The notes beneath the pieces were generated by a model that was given only the letters and a program-made list of their open reading frames with translations, did not search any database and had not been told where the DNA came from. A program made the translations under genes and the position numbers. This document shows, in pieces, positions 8,629-16,949 of a DNA stretch of 28,583 nt. Source of the stretch: Collinsella aerofaciens (GTDB taxonomy: Bacteria; Actinomycetota; Coriobacteriia; Coriobacteriales; Coriobacteriaceae). Each line of letters begins with the position of its first letter. Position 1 is the stretch's first letter. The stretch lies in the NCBI GenBank assembly GCA_008668235.1, contig RQCP01000021.1, positions 1 through 28,583 on the forward strand, given 5' to 3'.

Positions 8629-10659
8629 TTAAGCGTCAAGGAAACGCGCGTCATGCGCATGTTTTTCAATGTACTCGCGGCGATAGCCGACCTCGGAACC
8701 CATGAGCTCTCGCACGGCGCGGTCCGCCACCACGGCGTCCTCGATCGACACGCGCTGCAGGATGCGGGTCTTGGGGTCCATCGTCGTCGAGGCAAGCTGC
8801 TTGGGGTCCATCTCGCCCAGGCCCTTGTAGCGCTGGACGGTATAGCCCTTGCGCTTTTTGGTGATCTTGCCGTCCTTGGCCTTGCCGTCCTCGTCGTTAT
8901 CGTCGGGGTTCAGGCCCAGGCTCTGGATGGTGTCGCGCAGGATCTCGTCTTCGGGCTGGCGGCCGTTGGGATACACGTAGTGGATCTTGTTGCGCACTTT
9001 AATGCCAAAGATGGGCGGGCAGGCAACATAGACGTAACCGGCATCGATCAGCGGACGCATGTACTTGTAGAAGAACGTCAGCAGCAGGATGCGGATATGC
9101 GCACCGTCGACGTCTGCATCGGTCATGATGATGATCTTGTGGTAGCGCGCCTTGGTGATATCGAAGTCGCCGCCGTCGCCGGCACTCGTCGTGACGCCGC
9201 AGCCGATCGCGGTAATCAGCGACTGGATGGTGTCACTCGAGAACGCGCGATGGTCACCAACGCGTTCGACGTTCAAAATCTTGCCGCGCAGGGGCAGAAT
9301 CGCCTGGATGTCTCGGCGACGGCCGTCCTTGGCCGAACCGCCTGCCGAGTCGCCCTCTACGATGAAGAGCTCGGTCAGCTCGGCATCGCGCACCGAGCAG
9401 TCGGCGAGCTTACCGGGCAGGGACGCCGTCTCGAGCAGGCTCTTGCGGCGGGTCGCCTCGCGCGCCTTGCGGGCGGCATTGCGCGCCTTGCAGGCCTGCT
9501 GCGCCTTCTTGACGATCTCGCGAGCGGGCTTAGGGTGCTCCTCGAGGTAATCGGCAAGGCCGTCGGTCACGATCTTGAGCGTCAGCGCGCGCATATAGGA
9601 GCTGCCGAGCTTGGCCTTGGTCTGGCCCTCAAACTGCGGATCGGGCAGCTTGACCGAGATAACGGCCGAAAGGCCCTCGCGCACATCGTCGCCGGTCAGA
9701 TTGGCGTCTTTTTCCTTGAGCAGGTTCTGCTTGCGCGCATAGTCGTTGATCACGCGGGTGAGCGCGGTGCGGAAGCCCTCAAGGTGCATGCCGCCCTCGG
9801 GGGTGTAGATGTCGTTGGCAAACGACATGACGTTCTCGCCGTAGCCGCTATTCCACTGCAGGGAAACCTCAACCTCGCCCATCTTGGCCACAGGTGCGTC
9901 CGGGTCCGATTTGCCCTCGATGTAGATAGGCTCCTTAAAGGCCTCGGGGACGTCCTTGCCCTCGTTAAGGAACTTGACGAAGTCGATGATGCCGCCCTCG
10001 TAGCAAAACTCCTCCACGTGGGGAGTAGACTCGCGCTCGTCAGTCAGCACGATTTTGAGGTTCTTATTGAGGAACGCCGTCTCCTGCAGACGGTTGTGCA
10101 GCGTATCGAAATCGTAAATGCAGGTCTCGAAGATCTCGTCGTCGGGCCAGAAGGTGACGGTGGTGCCCGTCGAATCCGAGGTGCCCACGACCTCCATCTT
10201 CTTGACGGTCTTGCCGCGCGAGAACTCCATCTCGTAGGTGTTGCCGTCGCGACGAACCTGAACGACCACGCGCTTGGACAGTGCGTTGACGACGGAGATG
10301 CCAACGCCGTGCAGGCCGCCCGAGACCTTATAGGCCGAATTATCGAACTTACCGCCGGCGTGCAAAATCGTCATGACGACCTCGAGCGTCGGGATCTTTT
10401 TAACAGGGTGCTCGTCGACGGGGATGCCGCGCCCGTTGTCGACGACCGTGATGGAGTTGTCGGCGTGGACCGTCACCTGGATCTCGGTGCAGAAACCGGC
10501 CATGGCCTCGTCGACGGAGTTGTCAACGATCTCCCACACCAGGTGATGCAGACCGCTGGCGCTCGTCGAGCCGATATACATGCCCGGGCGCTTACGAACG
10601 GCCTCGAGACCTTCGAGAATCTTAATCTCGCCGCCATCGTAATCGTTTTCGTTTGCCAC
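8629..10659 (-). CDS. gyrB: DNA gyrase subunit B
   Basis: 676 residues from GTG at 10659, chosen because AAGGAGG (10664-10670) is placed upstream; the longer frame starts at a TTG (10677) whose first codons overlap that ribosome-binding site. GyrB supplies ATP hydrolysis to gyrase. GHKL ATPase motifs: EIVDNSVDEA with catalytic Glu43 and Asn47, DNGRGIP (74-80) and GGLHGVG (114-120). The TOPRIM domain has EGDSAGGSA and DADVDGAHI for metal binding, and the C-terminus has the GyrA-interacting QRYKGLGEMDP motif. It is followed by gyrA after 11 bp and preceded by the terminator of the recF operon, so gyrBA is its own transcription unit. Confidence 0.98.
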   Translation of the reverse strand: MANENDYDGGEIKILEGLEAVRKRPGMYIGSTSASGLHHLVWEIVDNSVDEAMAGFCTEIQVTVHADNSITVVDNGRGIPVDEHPVKKIPTLEVVMTILHAGGKFDNSAYKVSGGLHGVGISVVNALSKRVVVQVRRDGNTYEMEFSRGKTVKKMEVVGTSDSTGTTVTFWPDDEIFETCIYDFDTLHNRLQETAFLNKNLKIVLTDERESTPHVEEFCYEGGIIDFVKFLNEGKDVPEAFKEPIYIEGKSDPDAPVAKMGEVEVSLQWNSGYGENVMSFANDIYTPEGGMHLEGFRTALTRVINDYARKQNLLKEKDANLTGDDVREGLSAVISVKLPDPQFEGQTKAKLGSSYMRALTLKIVTDGLADYLEEHPKPAREIVKKAQQACKARNAARKAREATRRKSLLETASLPGKLADCSVRDAELTELFIVEGDSAGGSAKDGRRRDIQAILPLRGKILNVERVGDHRAFSSDTIQSLITAIGCGVTTSAGDGGDFDITKARYHKIIIMTDADVDGAHIRILLLTFFYKYMRPLIDAGYVYVACPPIFGIKVRNKIHYVYPNGRQPEDEILRDTIQSLGLNPDDNDEDGKAKDGKITKKRKGYTVQRYKGLGEMDPKQLASTTMDPKTRILQRVSIEDAVVADRAVRELMGSEVGYRREYIEKHAHDARFLDA

Positions 10660-10708
10660 ACGTCCTCCTTCAGTCAAGAAAATGTGTACAGCCTTACTAG
10701 TTTATCGT

Positions 10709-10738
10709 AAAAAAATACCCTCGGGAACGAGGGTATTT
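10709..10738 (-). terminator. Rho-independent terminator after the DUF721 gene
   Basis: AAATACCCTCG (10713-10723) and CGAGGGTATTT (10728-10738) form a perfect 11-bp stem with a GGAA/TTCC loop. On the minus strand it runs into TTTTTTT. It separates the dnaA-dnaN-recF-DUF721 run from gyrB. Confidence 0.9.
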
Positions 10739-10764
10739 GGCTCTACAAGGCCACCAGATGCGAT

Positions 10765-11328
10765 TTAAGGCTCTTTTTTGCTTTGCACGCCCTTGGCCCA
10801 CTCGGCACTGGCTCTCATGGCGTTCTCGAGGGCCTCGCGCAGTTTTTGGTCTTCGATGGGCGCCACTTGGCGCTCAATCTCGGTGCGCTCGGCATCGCTG
10901 AGGTCGGCGTGTGGGGCCGGCGGGCGCTCGGTCGTCGCTGGGCGAAGGCGCTCCTTGGCGGCGGGCGGCGTGTGACCGGGCGCGGTGGTTTTGAACACCA
11001 GGCCGTCCACATGCGCACCGGCGCGCTCCATGCGCGCGCGGATGATCTCGCGCAACAACGTCATTTCCTGCGTCCACGAGGGCGAGTCGAGATATACCAG
11101 CAGCTCATTGGACTCGGGCAGGTAGCGCAGGCCCGTCACATGCCGCCCCTCGCGCGTGCCCGAGCACACCGCGTTCCACGCGCGATAGACCGCGCGCGAC
11201 TCCTCGGCGGCCTCCATCTGCGCACGGCGCTCAGGGGTCGCAGCCGCCAGGATGCGCTGGCGCTCTGCGTTCAAAAAGCCACTGAAGGCGACCGTTTCGC
11301 TCTCGCGCTCGTAATTAGCACGTCTCAC
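10765..11328 (-). CDS. DUF721 protein, probable DciA-type helicase loader/operator
   Basis: 187 residues. The central part (about residues 45-115: AVYRAWNAVCSGT, then LVYLDSPSWTQEMTLLREIIRARM) matches the DUF721/DciA fold with the conserved Trp and the Leu-Val-x-x-x-Ser-x-Ser-Trp-x-x-Glu pattern. DciA proteins interact with the replicative helicase DnaB and replace DnaC/DnaI in most bacteria; this role is known for the family, inferred here. A Pro/Ala-rich linker and a helical C-terminal segment follow. The start is GTG at 11328, inside the end of recF, with a 14-bp overlap that implies translational coupling. The position after recF and before gyrB is that of the Mycobacterium homologue. Confidence 0.85.
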   Translation of the reverse strand: MRRANYERESETVAFSGFLNAERQRILAAATPERRAQMEAAEESRAVYRAWNAVCSGTREGRHVTGLRYLPESNELLVYLDSPSWTQEMTLLREIIRARMERAGAHVDGLVFKTTAPGHTPPAAKERLRPATTERPPAPHADLSDAERTEIERQVAPIEDQKLREALENAMRASAEWAKGVQSKKEP

Positions 11329-12421
11329 CCATGCTCACCACCTTGGCTCGATCAAGCAGGTCATCGGTAAAGTATCCCAGGTTGGTCGTGGTTATGACCG
11401 TTTGGATATCATCGCCGATCAGCCGCAGAAAAGCACCGCGGCGCTCGCCGTCGAGCTCGCTCATCACGTCGTCCAGAAGCAACAGCGGAGCAGTACCCAG
11501 AACATCGCGAGCCACGGCCACCTCGGCCACCTTCCAGGACAGTACCAACGTTCGCTGCTGTCCTTGGCTGGCAAATGAACGAGCGGAGCGACCCGCCACG
11601 GTAAATTCAATCTCGTCGCGATGCGGTCCCACCAACGTCACGCCGCGGCGAATTTCCTCGTCGGTGTGCTCATCAAGGGCGGCCAGCATGCGCTCGTACG
11701 CCCAGCCCTTCAGCTCTTCGCGATCCTCGACCTGGGGCAAATCCCCCAGCGTGGACGTATAGGTCACGTTGGCAGCCTCACCGGACGCCACTTGCCCGTA
11801 GGCAGTGCGCACATGGCCCGCCAGCCGGTCGAGTAGGGCCAACCGGTGCACGAGCAGGGCCGAGCCCGCGCGGGCAATCGAATCGTTCCACGCGCCGAGC
11901 ATCTCACGGCAGCACCAGGTCTCCTTGAGCAAGGCGTTACGCTGGGTCACGCAGCGCCCATAGGCGCTCGCAAGATCGGCATAGCGTGCGCTCAGCTGCA
12001 TGCCAAAGTCATCGAGGGCGGCGCGGCGCACACTGGCGCCTCGCTTAACCATGTCCAGATGGTCGGGACAAAACAGCACGCTCGGCAGAACCCCGCGCAC
12101 ACCGGCGGCAGAGCATCTCTTGCCGTTGCGGCTAAACGAGCGCTTACCGTCCTCCGCGCTCAATCCCATATCAAGCACGCGGCCGTCGCCCTCGAGCCTC
12201 AGCTCGACCTTGCACGAGCCCACGCCATCATGGACGAGCTCGGCTGCGGTCGGATGCCTAAACGAGGCGCCGCTCGTCAGCAGCTGCAGCGCCTCTATGA
12301 GATTGGTCTTTCCCGCCGCGTTAGGTCCCGCAAGTATCGTCACGCCCTCGTCCAGGGCAAGACGATAGCTCTCGAAACTGCGGTAGTGCGCGACGGAAAG
12401 ATCGCGGGCGAACATGGTCAT
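11315..12421 (-). CDS. recF: DNA replication/repair ATPase RecF
   Basis: 368 residues, normal length. RecF with RecO and RecR helps load RecA at single-strand gaps. Walker A GPNAAGKT (32-39), the ABC/SMC-type signature SQGQQRTLVLSWK (about residues 283-296) and Walker B LLLLDD (313-318) followed by VMSELD D-loop are all intact. The start is ATG at 12421 or the ATG two codons later (12415); neither has a clear Shine-Dalgarno sequence, and the gene starts 9 bp after the dnaN stop, so translation is probably coupled to dnaN. It overlaps the DUF721 gene by 14 bp. Confidence 0.97.
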   Translation of the reverse strand: MTMFARDLSVAHYRSFESYRLALDEGVTILAGPNAAGKTNLIEALQLLTSGASFRHPTAAELVHDGVGSCKVELRLEGDGRVLDMGLSAEDGKRSFSRNGKRCSAAGVRGVLPSVLFCPDHLDMVKRGASVRRAALDDFGMQLSARYADLASAYGRCVTQRNALLKETWCCREMLGAWNDSIARAGSALLVHRLALLDRLAGHVRTAYGQVASGEAANVTYTSTLGDLPQVEDREELKGWAYERMLAALDEHTDEEIRRGVTLVGPHRDEIEFTVAGRSARSFASQGQQRTLVLSWKVAEVAVARDVLGTAPLLLLDDVMSELDGERRGAFLRLIGDDIQTVITTTNLGYFTDDLLDRAKVVSMGETC

Positions 12422-12430
12422 GGCGCAACG

Positions 12431-13534
12431 CTAGATGCGGACCGGCATGACCAGGTACAGGTAGTTGATCTTGTCGTAGGACTTGAAGATGCCCGCCTGC
12501 GAGTAGCTCTTGAGCTCCAGCGTGATCTCCTTCTCCTTGGACAGGGCATTGAGGCAGCCGAAGATGTAGTGGTAGTTGAAGGCGATGGTACCCGACTCGC
12601 CCTCGGCCTCGACATCGATCGTCTCCTGCGCAAGGTCCTGGTCATCGGAAATGGAGGACAGGCCCATCTGCCCGTTCTCGACATCGATCTCGAACTTGAC
12701 GGCGGGGTTGGCGCTCGCGATAACGGCCACGCGCTTGAGGGCGGCGTTAAAGGCGGCGACGTCGATCTTGACGCTCGTCACGCACGAATCGGGGATGAGC
12801 TGCTTGTAGTTGGGGTACACGCCCTCGATGCGGCGCGACACGTAGGTGGTGTTGCCGGCCTCAAAGACGACCTGGGTGTCGGTAGCCCCAATCATGATGG
12901 TCGCCTGGCTGGCCATGATGTTCAGCGCGTCGTTAAAGGCGTCGGCCGGAACGTTGAGCTCAAAGGAACCCTCGAGGGTCGAGGTCTCGACCTGCGTATC
13001 GCACACGGCCAAACGGAAGGAATCGGTCGCCACCAGGCGCACGGTGTTGTTCTCGACCTTCATGTGCACGCCACCCAGGATGGGGCGGGCCTTGTCGGTC
13101 GAGGTGACGCGCCACACGCGGCCGACCATCTCGGACAAGATATCGGTCGGCAGTTCCACGGCGCTCTCGATGGCATAGGCCGGAAACTCGGGGAAGTCAT
13201 TAGCATCGAGCGTGTTCAGGCGGAAAGAGCTCTTCTCGCAACCAATCAGCACCTGGCGCTCGGACAGCTCAAATGTGACCGGGGCATCGGGGAGGGTCTT
13301 GGTGATATTGGAGAGCATCTTACAGGGGATAACCATCTCGCCCTCTTCTTCGACATGCGCCGCGATGCGATGACGGATCGAGATGGTGTAGTTAGAGGTC
13401 TGGAATTCCAAGATGCCGTCTTGGGCCTTGACGAGCACGCCCGACAGGATGGGGAGGGTGGATGCCGAAGCGACACCCTTCATAACGACGCCGATGGCTT
13501 GTGTAAGCGAGCTCTGGCTGACGGTGAACTTCAT
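12431..13534 (-). CDS. dnaN: DNA polymerase III beta subunit (sliding clamp)
   Basis: 367 residues, the standard length, covering three clamp domains. The N-terminus (MKFTVSQSSLTQAIGVV) and C-terminus (YLVMPVRI) are typical; the C-terminal strand forms part of the peptide-binding cleft used by polymerase and other partners. DnaN is a ring-shaped dimer that holds the replicase on DNA. The ATG at 13534 has AAAGG about 9 bases upstream in an AT-rich leader that is also the presumed unwinding region of the origin. recF follows after 9 bp. Confidence 0.98.
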   Translation of the reverse strand: MKFTVSQSSLTQAIGVVMKGVASASTLPILSGVLVKAQDGILEFQTSNYTISIRHRIAAHVEEEGEMVIPCKMLSNITKTLPDAPVTFELSERQVLIGCEKSSFRLNTLDANDFPEFPAYAIESAVELPTDILSEMVGRVWRVTSTDKARPILGGVHMKVENNTVRLVATDSFRLAVCDTQVETSTLEGSFELNVPADAFNDALNIMASQATIMIGATDTQVVFEAGNTTYVSRRIEGVYPNYKQLIPDSCVTSVKIDVAAFNAALKRVAVIASANPAVKFEIDVENGQMGLSSISDDQDLAQETIDVEAEGESGTIAFNYHYIFGCLNALSKEKEITLELKSYSQAGIFKSYDKINYLYLVMPVRI

Positions 13535-13772
13535 CTTTTAATACCTTTCTATAGATATAAATATCTTAATAATAGTAATAGCACTGACGAAACTGTTGAT
13601 TACTCCCAAAGACGCAGGTCAGACCCAGAAAGAGAATCGACAGCAACCTGTGTGCAACGGGGGTGGTTTTCCACGTTCAAAACCTGCGCAAAACTTTTCG
13701 TCACCGCGGGTTGGGTTTTAAACACCTTATGCCCGTGGTTTCGACAGGTTTTCAACAGGTGTCTCTATTTCC
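13535..13772. other. Origin of replication region between dnaA and dnaN (oriC, dnaN-proximal part)
   Basis: 238 non-coding bases. Next to dnaN lies an AT-rich stretch (13535-13581) that stands out in a GC-rich neighbourhood and fits a DNA-unwinding element. Directly beside it is a DnaA-trio run, then two adjoining box-like 9-mers on the minus strand, GTTTCGTCA (13585-13593) and TAATCAACA (13594-13602). Towards dnaA, plus-strand boxes follow: TTTTCCACG (13667-13675), TTTTCGTCA (13695-13703), TTTTAAACA (13716-13724), GTTTCGACA (13738-13746) and TTTTCAACA (13749-13757). The order box-trio-AT-rich DNA-dnaN is the same as in Bacillus subtilis. The box wording departs from the classical TTATCCACA. 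Confidence 0.8.
13567..13581 (+). other. DnaA-trio run (five triplets)
   Basis: TAA-TAA-TAG-TAA-TAG reads on the strand opposite to dnaN, the same strand and polarity as the Bacillus subtilis DnaA-trios that direct DnaA onto single-stranded DNA at the start of unwinding. It is 3 bases from a box-like 9-mer (13585-13593) and runs into the AT-rich stretch, as the model requires. Confidence 0.75.
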
Positions 13773-15497
13773 CTACGAGCGCAGTGTAATTTTATCGCGC
13801 AGCGACTTGAGGTCTTCGGTGATGGTGCGGTCTTCCTGGATCATCTTCTGGACCTTTTTGTAGCTCGTGCTGACGGTCGAGTGGTTGCGGTTGCCAAATT
13901 CGGCGCCCACCGCCGTGGTCGTCATCTCGCACATCTCGATGGCCAGGTAGATAGCGATATGGCGTGCTTTGGCGATATTGGCGTTGCGACGCGGGCCGAT
14001 GAGCTCCTCGTGCGTTACGCCGTACTGCTCTTCGATGACGGACTGAACCGTTTGCACGTTGATCTTTTTGGCCGATGTGTCGAAGTACTGGCTGGCGATG
14101 GCGTCGATATCGTCAAAGGTGAGCTCCCCGCCCTCGCGTTCGCGGTCGCCCGCCTCGCCGGCGCAGCGCTCGCAAAAGCTCTCGAGTTCGCGGATGTTGG
14201 TGCCCGAGACCTCGGCCATGTGTTTAAAGTGCTCGTCGGTCAGGTGCCCGCCGTCGCCCCCATAGGCCGCCAGCAGCGAGTCGTCGCCCGCCTCGGGAGC
14301 GGCGACGATGGTGTTCTCGTAATAGCGCTGCAAGATCTTGTATTTCATCTCGTAGCTGGGCTCTGCGACCAGGCAGAGCATTCCGGCGTTGAAGCGGCTG
14401 GTCAGACGCTCGTCCATGCTTAGGTCCTTGGGGGCGCGGTCTGCCGCGATGACGACCTTCTTGTTGTTGCGGATGAACTCGTCCATGAGCTGGAAGAAGT
14501 AGTCCACGCTCGCGCGCTTGCCGATGATGTTTTGGATGTCATCGATGATGAGCACGTCCACGCCGTGGTACGCCTGCATGATGGGGGCGTTGCTCTTCTT
14601 TTGGCGGTCGAACTCGGTCATCAGGTCGTCCAGATACGCCTGGGAGTTTGCATACTTGACCTTGATCTCGGGCGACTTCTCGGCGAGCTCGTTTTTGATG
14701 GCAAGCAGCAGGTGCGTCTTGCCCAGGCCCGATTTGCCGTAGATGAACAGTGATGTACACGTGCCGCGCTCGTCCGCGAGGGCGGCAAACTTGAGTGCCG
14801 AGCGATAGGCGTGGCTGTTCTCGGGGCCGTAGACAAAGTTCTCAAAGGTAAATTTTGAGTTCGCGGCGAGTGGGGCTCCATCCGTATTCTGCTCGGTCGG
14901 CACGGTCGGTGCTGGCATGGGTGAGGTGGGGGTCGCAGCTTGCGTGGATTTAGTCGGCGCTCCGCCCTTCATCTGGTTCATCATACGGCGAAAATCGTCG
15001 GCCGAGAGCGTGTTTTTGATTGCAATGCCCGAATCCGCGCCCGCCGCTGCGTCGTGAGCAATGGGCATGTGCGTGACGGGTGCGTTCGTTGACATCGCTG
15101 CCGCGGTTGGCAACGGTGCCATGGTTTCACGGGAAACATCGCTGTGCTGGTGCTCGATTGTCGACACGTCGACTGCGGAGGCCGGCACCGCCGGGGAAGC
15201 AGCGGGAGCCGTGACGGGCGCCGTCGCGGCAGCGGATTCCGCCGCGGCACCTTGCGGTGCCACGATGTCGAGCGCAATCGGTGCAAAGGCGATTTCTTCC
15301 AGATAGGCCTCAATAGTCGGCTGATGCTTTTTGAGCTGCGCGATGGCAAAGCGCGAGGGGGCCTCGATCGTGAGCGTATCTTCGGTCAGGCTTATGGCGC
15401 GCGATTGCCCCAGCATGTTGATGAGGCGTGCATCTTGGCCGTCGCGCTGGCAAAAGGCGATGGCATCCCCCAGGATGATGCTTGCTTCCTCGTCCAC
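13773..15497 (-). CDS. dnaA: Chromosomal replication initiator DnaA
   Basis: 574 residues, long because of a Pro/Ala/Thr-rich domain II (about 80-215). Domain I is ~1-75. The AAA+ domain begins near 217 with Walker A GKSGLGKTH (254-262) and Walker B VLIIDD (315-320). Domain IV contains the RRNANIAKARHIAIYL helix and the signature motif, here GNRNHSTV at 535-542. In most bacteria this reads GGRDHTTV or GGRDHSTV, so the base-contacting Asp (E. coli 433) is replaced by Asn538 (codon at 13884-13886 on the minus strand) and Thr435 by Ser540. GTG at 15497 with GGGAGA upstream is the start. The gene follows the GHKL-ATPase gene by 15 bp, probably one operon reading away from the origin box cluster. 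Confidence 0.98.
   Translation of the reverse strand: MDEEASIILGDAIAFCQRDGQDARLINMLGQSRAISLTEDTLTIEAPSRFAIAQLKKHQPTIEAYLEEIAFAPIALDIVAPQGAAAESAAATAPVTAPAASPAVPASAVDVSTIEHQHSDVSRETMAPLPTAAAMSTNAPVTHMPIAHDAAAGADSGIAIKNTLSADDFRRMMNQMKGGAPTKSTQAATPTSPMPAPTVPTEQNTDGAPLAANSKFTFENFVYGPENSHAYRSALKFAALADERGTCTSLFIYGKSGLGKTHLLLAIKNELAEKSPEIKVKYANSQAYLDDLMTEFDRQKKSNAPIMQAYHGVDVLIIDDIQNIIGKRASVDYFFQLMDEFIRNNKKVVIAADRAPKDLSMDERLTSRFNAGMLCLVAEPSYEMKYKILQRYYENTIVAAPEAGDDSLLAAYGGDGGHLTDEHFKHMAEVSGTNIRELESFCERCAGEAGDREREGGELTFDDIDAIASQYFDTSAKKINVQTVQSVIEEQYGVTHEELIGPRRNANIAKARHIAIYLAIEMCEMTTTAVGAEFGNRNHSTVSTSYKKVQKMIQEDRTITEDLKSLRDKITLRS
15123..15138. other. Degenerate parS-like site inside dnaA
   Basis: GGTTTCACGGGAAACA matches the parS sequence TGTTTCACGTGAAACA at 14 of 16 positions, with mismatches at the first base and at one of the two central bases. 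It lies in the domain II linker coding region of dnaA (His-Ser-Asp-Val-Ser-Arg-Glu-Thr). Its binding by ParB is only inferred. Confidence 0.45.
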
Positions 15498-15512
15498 TGT
15501 CTCTCCCGTTCT

Positions 15513-16865
15513 TTAGCTCTGAGCTCGCACGCGAGCGGCGCCGAGTTCGGTCAGATGGTATTTCTGGCCATGTTTGATGACCAAGCCGGCCTGCGCCAAG
15601 TCATTGAGCGTGCGTGACCAAGTGGGGGCCGAGTTTCCAAACGCCCTCGCCAGATCGGTTGCGCCGCACGCTTGATTTTGCGCCAGATAGCCCAGCGCGG
15701 CGTTGCCGCGATCGCTTACGAACACGTCCGGTTGTGGCTGTGCATACTGATTTGCTGCACTAGGATACATCATTTGAGCTGCTGGTTGTTGAGAACTCTG
15801 CATCGGCGGCATTTGCTGTTGAAAACTTTGAGGCCACTGTTGGTAAGGCTGCGGAGGCATCTGCTGGGCCCAGGGGTTGTACTGCTGCTGCGGCATCTGC
15901 TGGTACGGCTGCTGATATCCCTGCTGGTACTGCTGCGGGAACTGCTGGCCATACCCCAGTGGCGGCATCTGCTGATATGGATATCCCTGTTGGTACGGCT
16001 GATAGCCCATTTGCTGGCCACCCGGTGCCCTCGCCGCCTGCTGCATTGCTGCTGCATCCTGATCCGCCAGCGGCATGGTCTCTGGCATGTTTGGCGGCAT
16101 CGACATCGATGTCGCCTGGGGCTCTTGTGTAGGAAGCATTCCGGGTTGCTGCATCTGCCCCACGGGGGGCTGCATCTGCTGCGTTGCCATGGGCTGCTGC
16201 GCAAAAGCTCCCGGCAGGGGATATGTGGGCCGCTCCGTCTCGGGCCGCACGGCAGCACCGCGTCCACCGGCGCGCTCGATTTCCTGCACGCGTTTAGGGT
16301 CCAGGCTTACCGTAACCACGGTGCCGTTGCCCATGTTGTCCTCGATGGATACGGCACCGCCGGCGTTTTCCAAATACTCCTGCACCATGGGAAACCCTGC
16401 TCCGGTTCCACGGATATAGCGCTTCATCTTGCTGTTTGCACTGGTAACGCCAAAGTCGAAAGCGCGTTCCTTGTCGTCGATGCCGGGTCCTTGGTCAGCA
16501 AAGCGGATGGTGTCTCCGCCGTCCAGAATCGAGATGATGGGCTCTGCAAAGTGTGCGTGGATAAAGTTTTCGACAATCTCGCGGATGACCATGAGCGAGA
16601 TATGGCCACCTTGTTCTTTCATGCACTGGTAGACGGTGTTGGTCGTCTCTTCCAAATACGTGCGGACATCTTGCGGATCAATGACGATCACACGCGGTGT
16701 CGACAGCATGTCGTCATAGACGGCGATGCGCGCGGCGTACATGGCTTTTGGCGCCTGCGTTGTCGTCTGTTCACCTTCGTCACGCTCTTCGCGCACGCCG
16801 GTGATGTGCTCGTTGTCGGGTGCCGGGTCTCCGGAATCGACCATGGTGTAAAAGTCGTCAGACAT
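15513..16865 (-). CDS. GHKL-type ATPase with Q/P/Y/M-rich linker and C-terminal winged helix, upstream of dnaA
   Basis: 450 residues from the ATG at 16865; the frame is open to a TTG at 16937, with a TTG at 16898 that has GGTGA 8 bases upstream, so the start is uncertain. Residues ~40-190 form a GHKL (HATPase) domain: N box REIVENFIHAHF (95-106), G1 FADQGPGID (122-130), G2 GTGAGFPMV (153-161), then EDNMGNGTVVTVSL. No phospho-acceptor H box or membrane segment is seen, so it is not an ordinary sensor kinase. About 155 residues (224-379) are extremely Gln/Pro/Tyr/Met-rich with repeated PYQQ(M/G). Residues 384-450 look like a MarR/IclR-type winged helix (TDLARAFGNSAPTWSRTLNDLAQAGLVIKHGQKYHLTELG). 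dnaA follows after 15 bp, implying co-transcription. The function is not known; a regulator tied to replication initiation is an inference from position. Confidence 0.85.
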   Translation of the reverse strand: MSDDFYTMVDSGDPAPDNEHITGVREERDEGEQTTTQAPKAMYAARIAVYDDMLSTPRVIVIDPQDVRTYLEETTNTVYQCMKEQGGHISLMVIREIVENFIHAHFAEPIISILDGGDTIRFADQGPGIDDKERAFDFGVTSANSKMKRYIRGTGAGFPMVQEYLENAGGAVSIEDNMGNGTVVTVSLDPKRVQEIERAGGRGAAVRPETERPTYPLPGAFAQQPMATQQMQPPVGQMQQPGMLPTQEPQATSMSMPPNMPETMPLADQDAAAMQQAARAPGGQQMGYQPYQQGYPYQQMPPLGYGQQFPQQYQQGYQQPYQQMPQQQYNPWAQQMPPQPYQQWPQSFQQQMPPMQSSQQPAAQMMYPSAANQYAQPQPDVFVSDRGNAALGYLAQNQACGATDLARAFGNSAPTWSRTLNDLAQAGLVIKHGQKYHLTELGAARVRAQS

Positions 16866-16949
16866 GCCGCTCGCAATCTTCCAAAAGGTTTCGAACAAAT
16901 AGTAGCTCACCGTGCAATGTTTCTCATCTTTCGACAAACTTTCAAAACC

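Noticed and set aside
8653..10710. Long plus-strand frames opposite gyrB (and similarly opposite gyrA at 6695-8284 and dnaN at 11846-13789)
   Set aside because: All are antisense shadows with no family motifs and with the composition expected from third-position GC bias.
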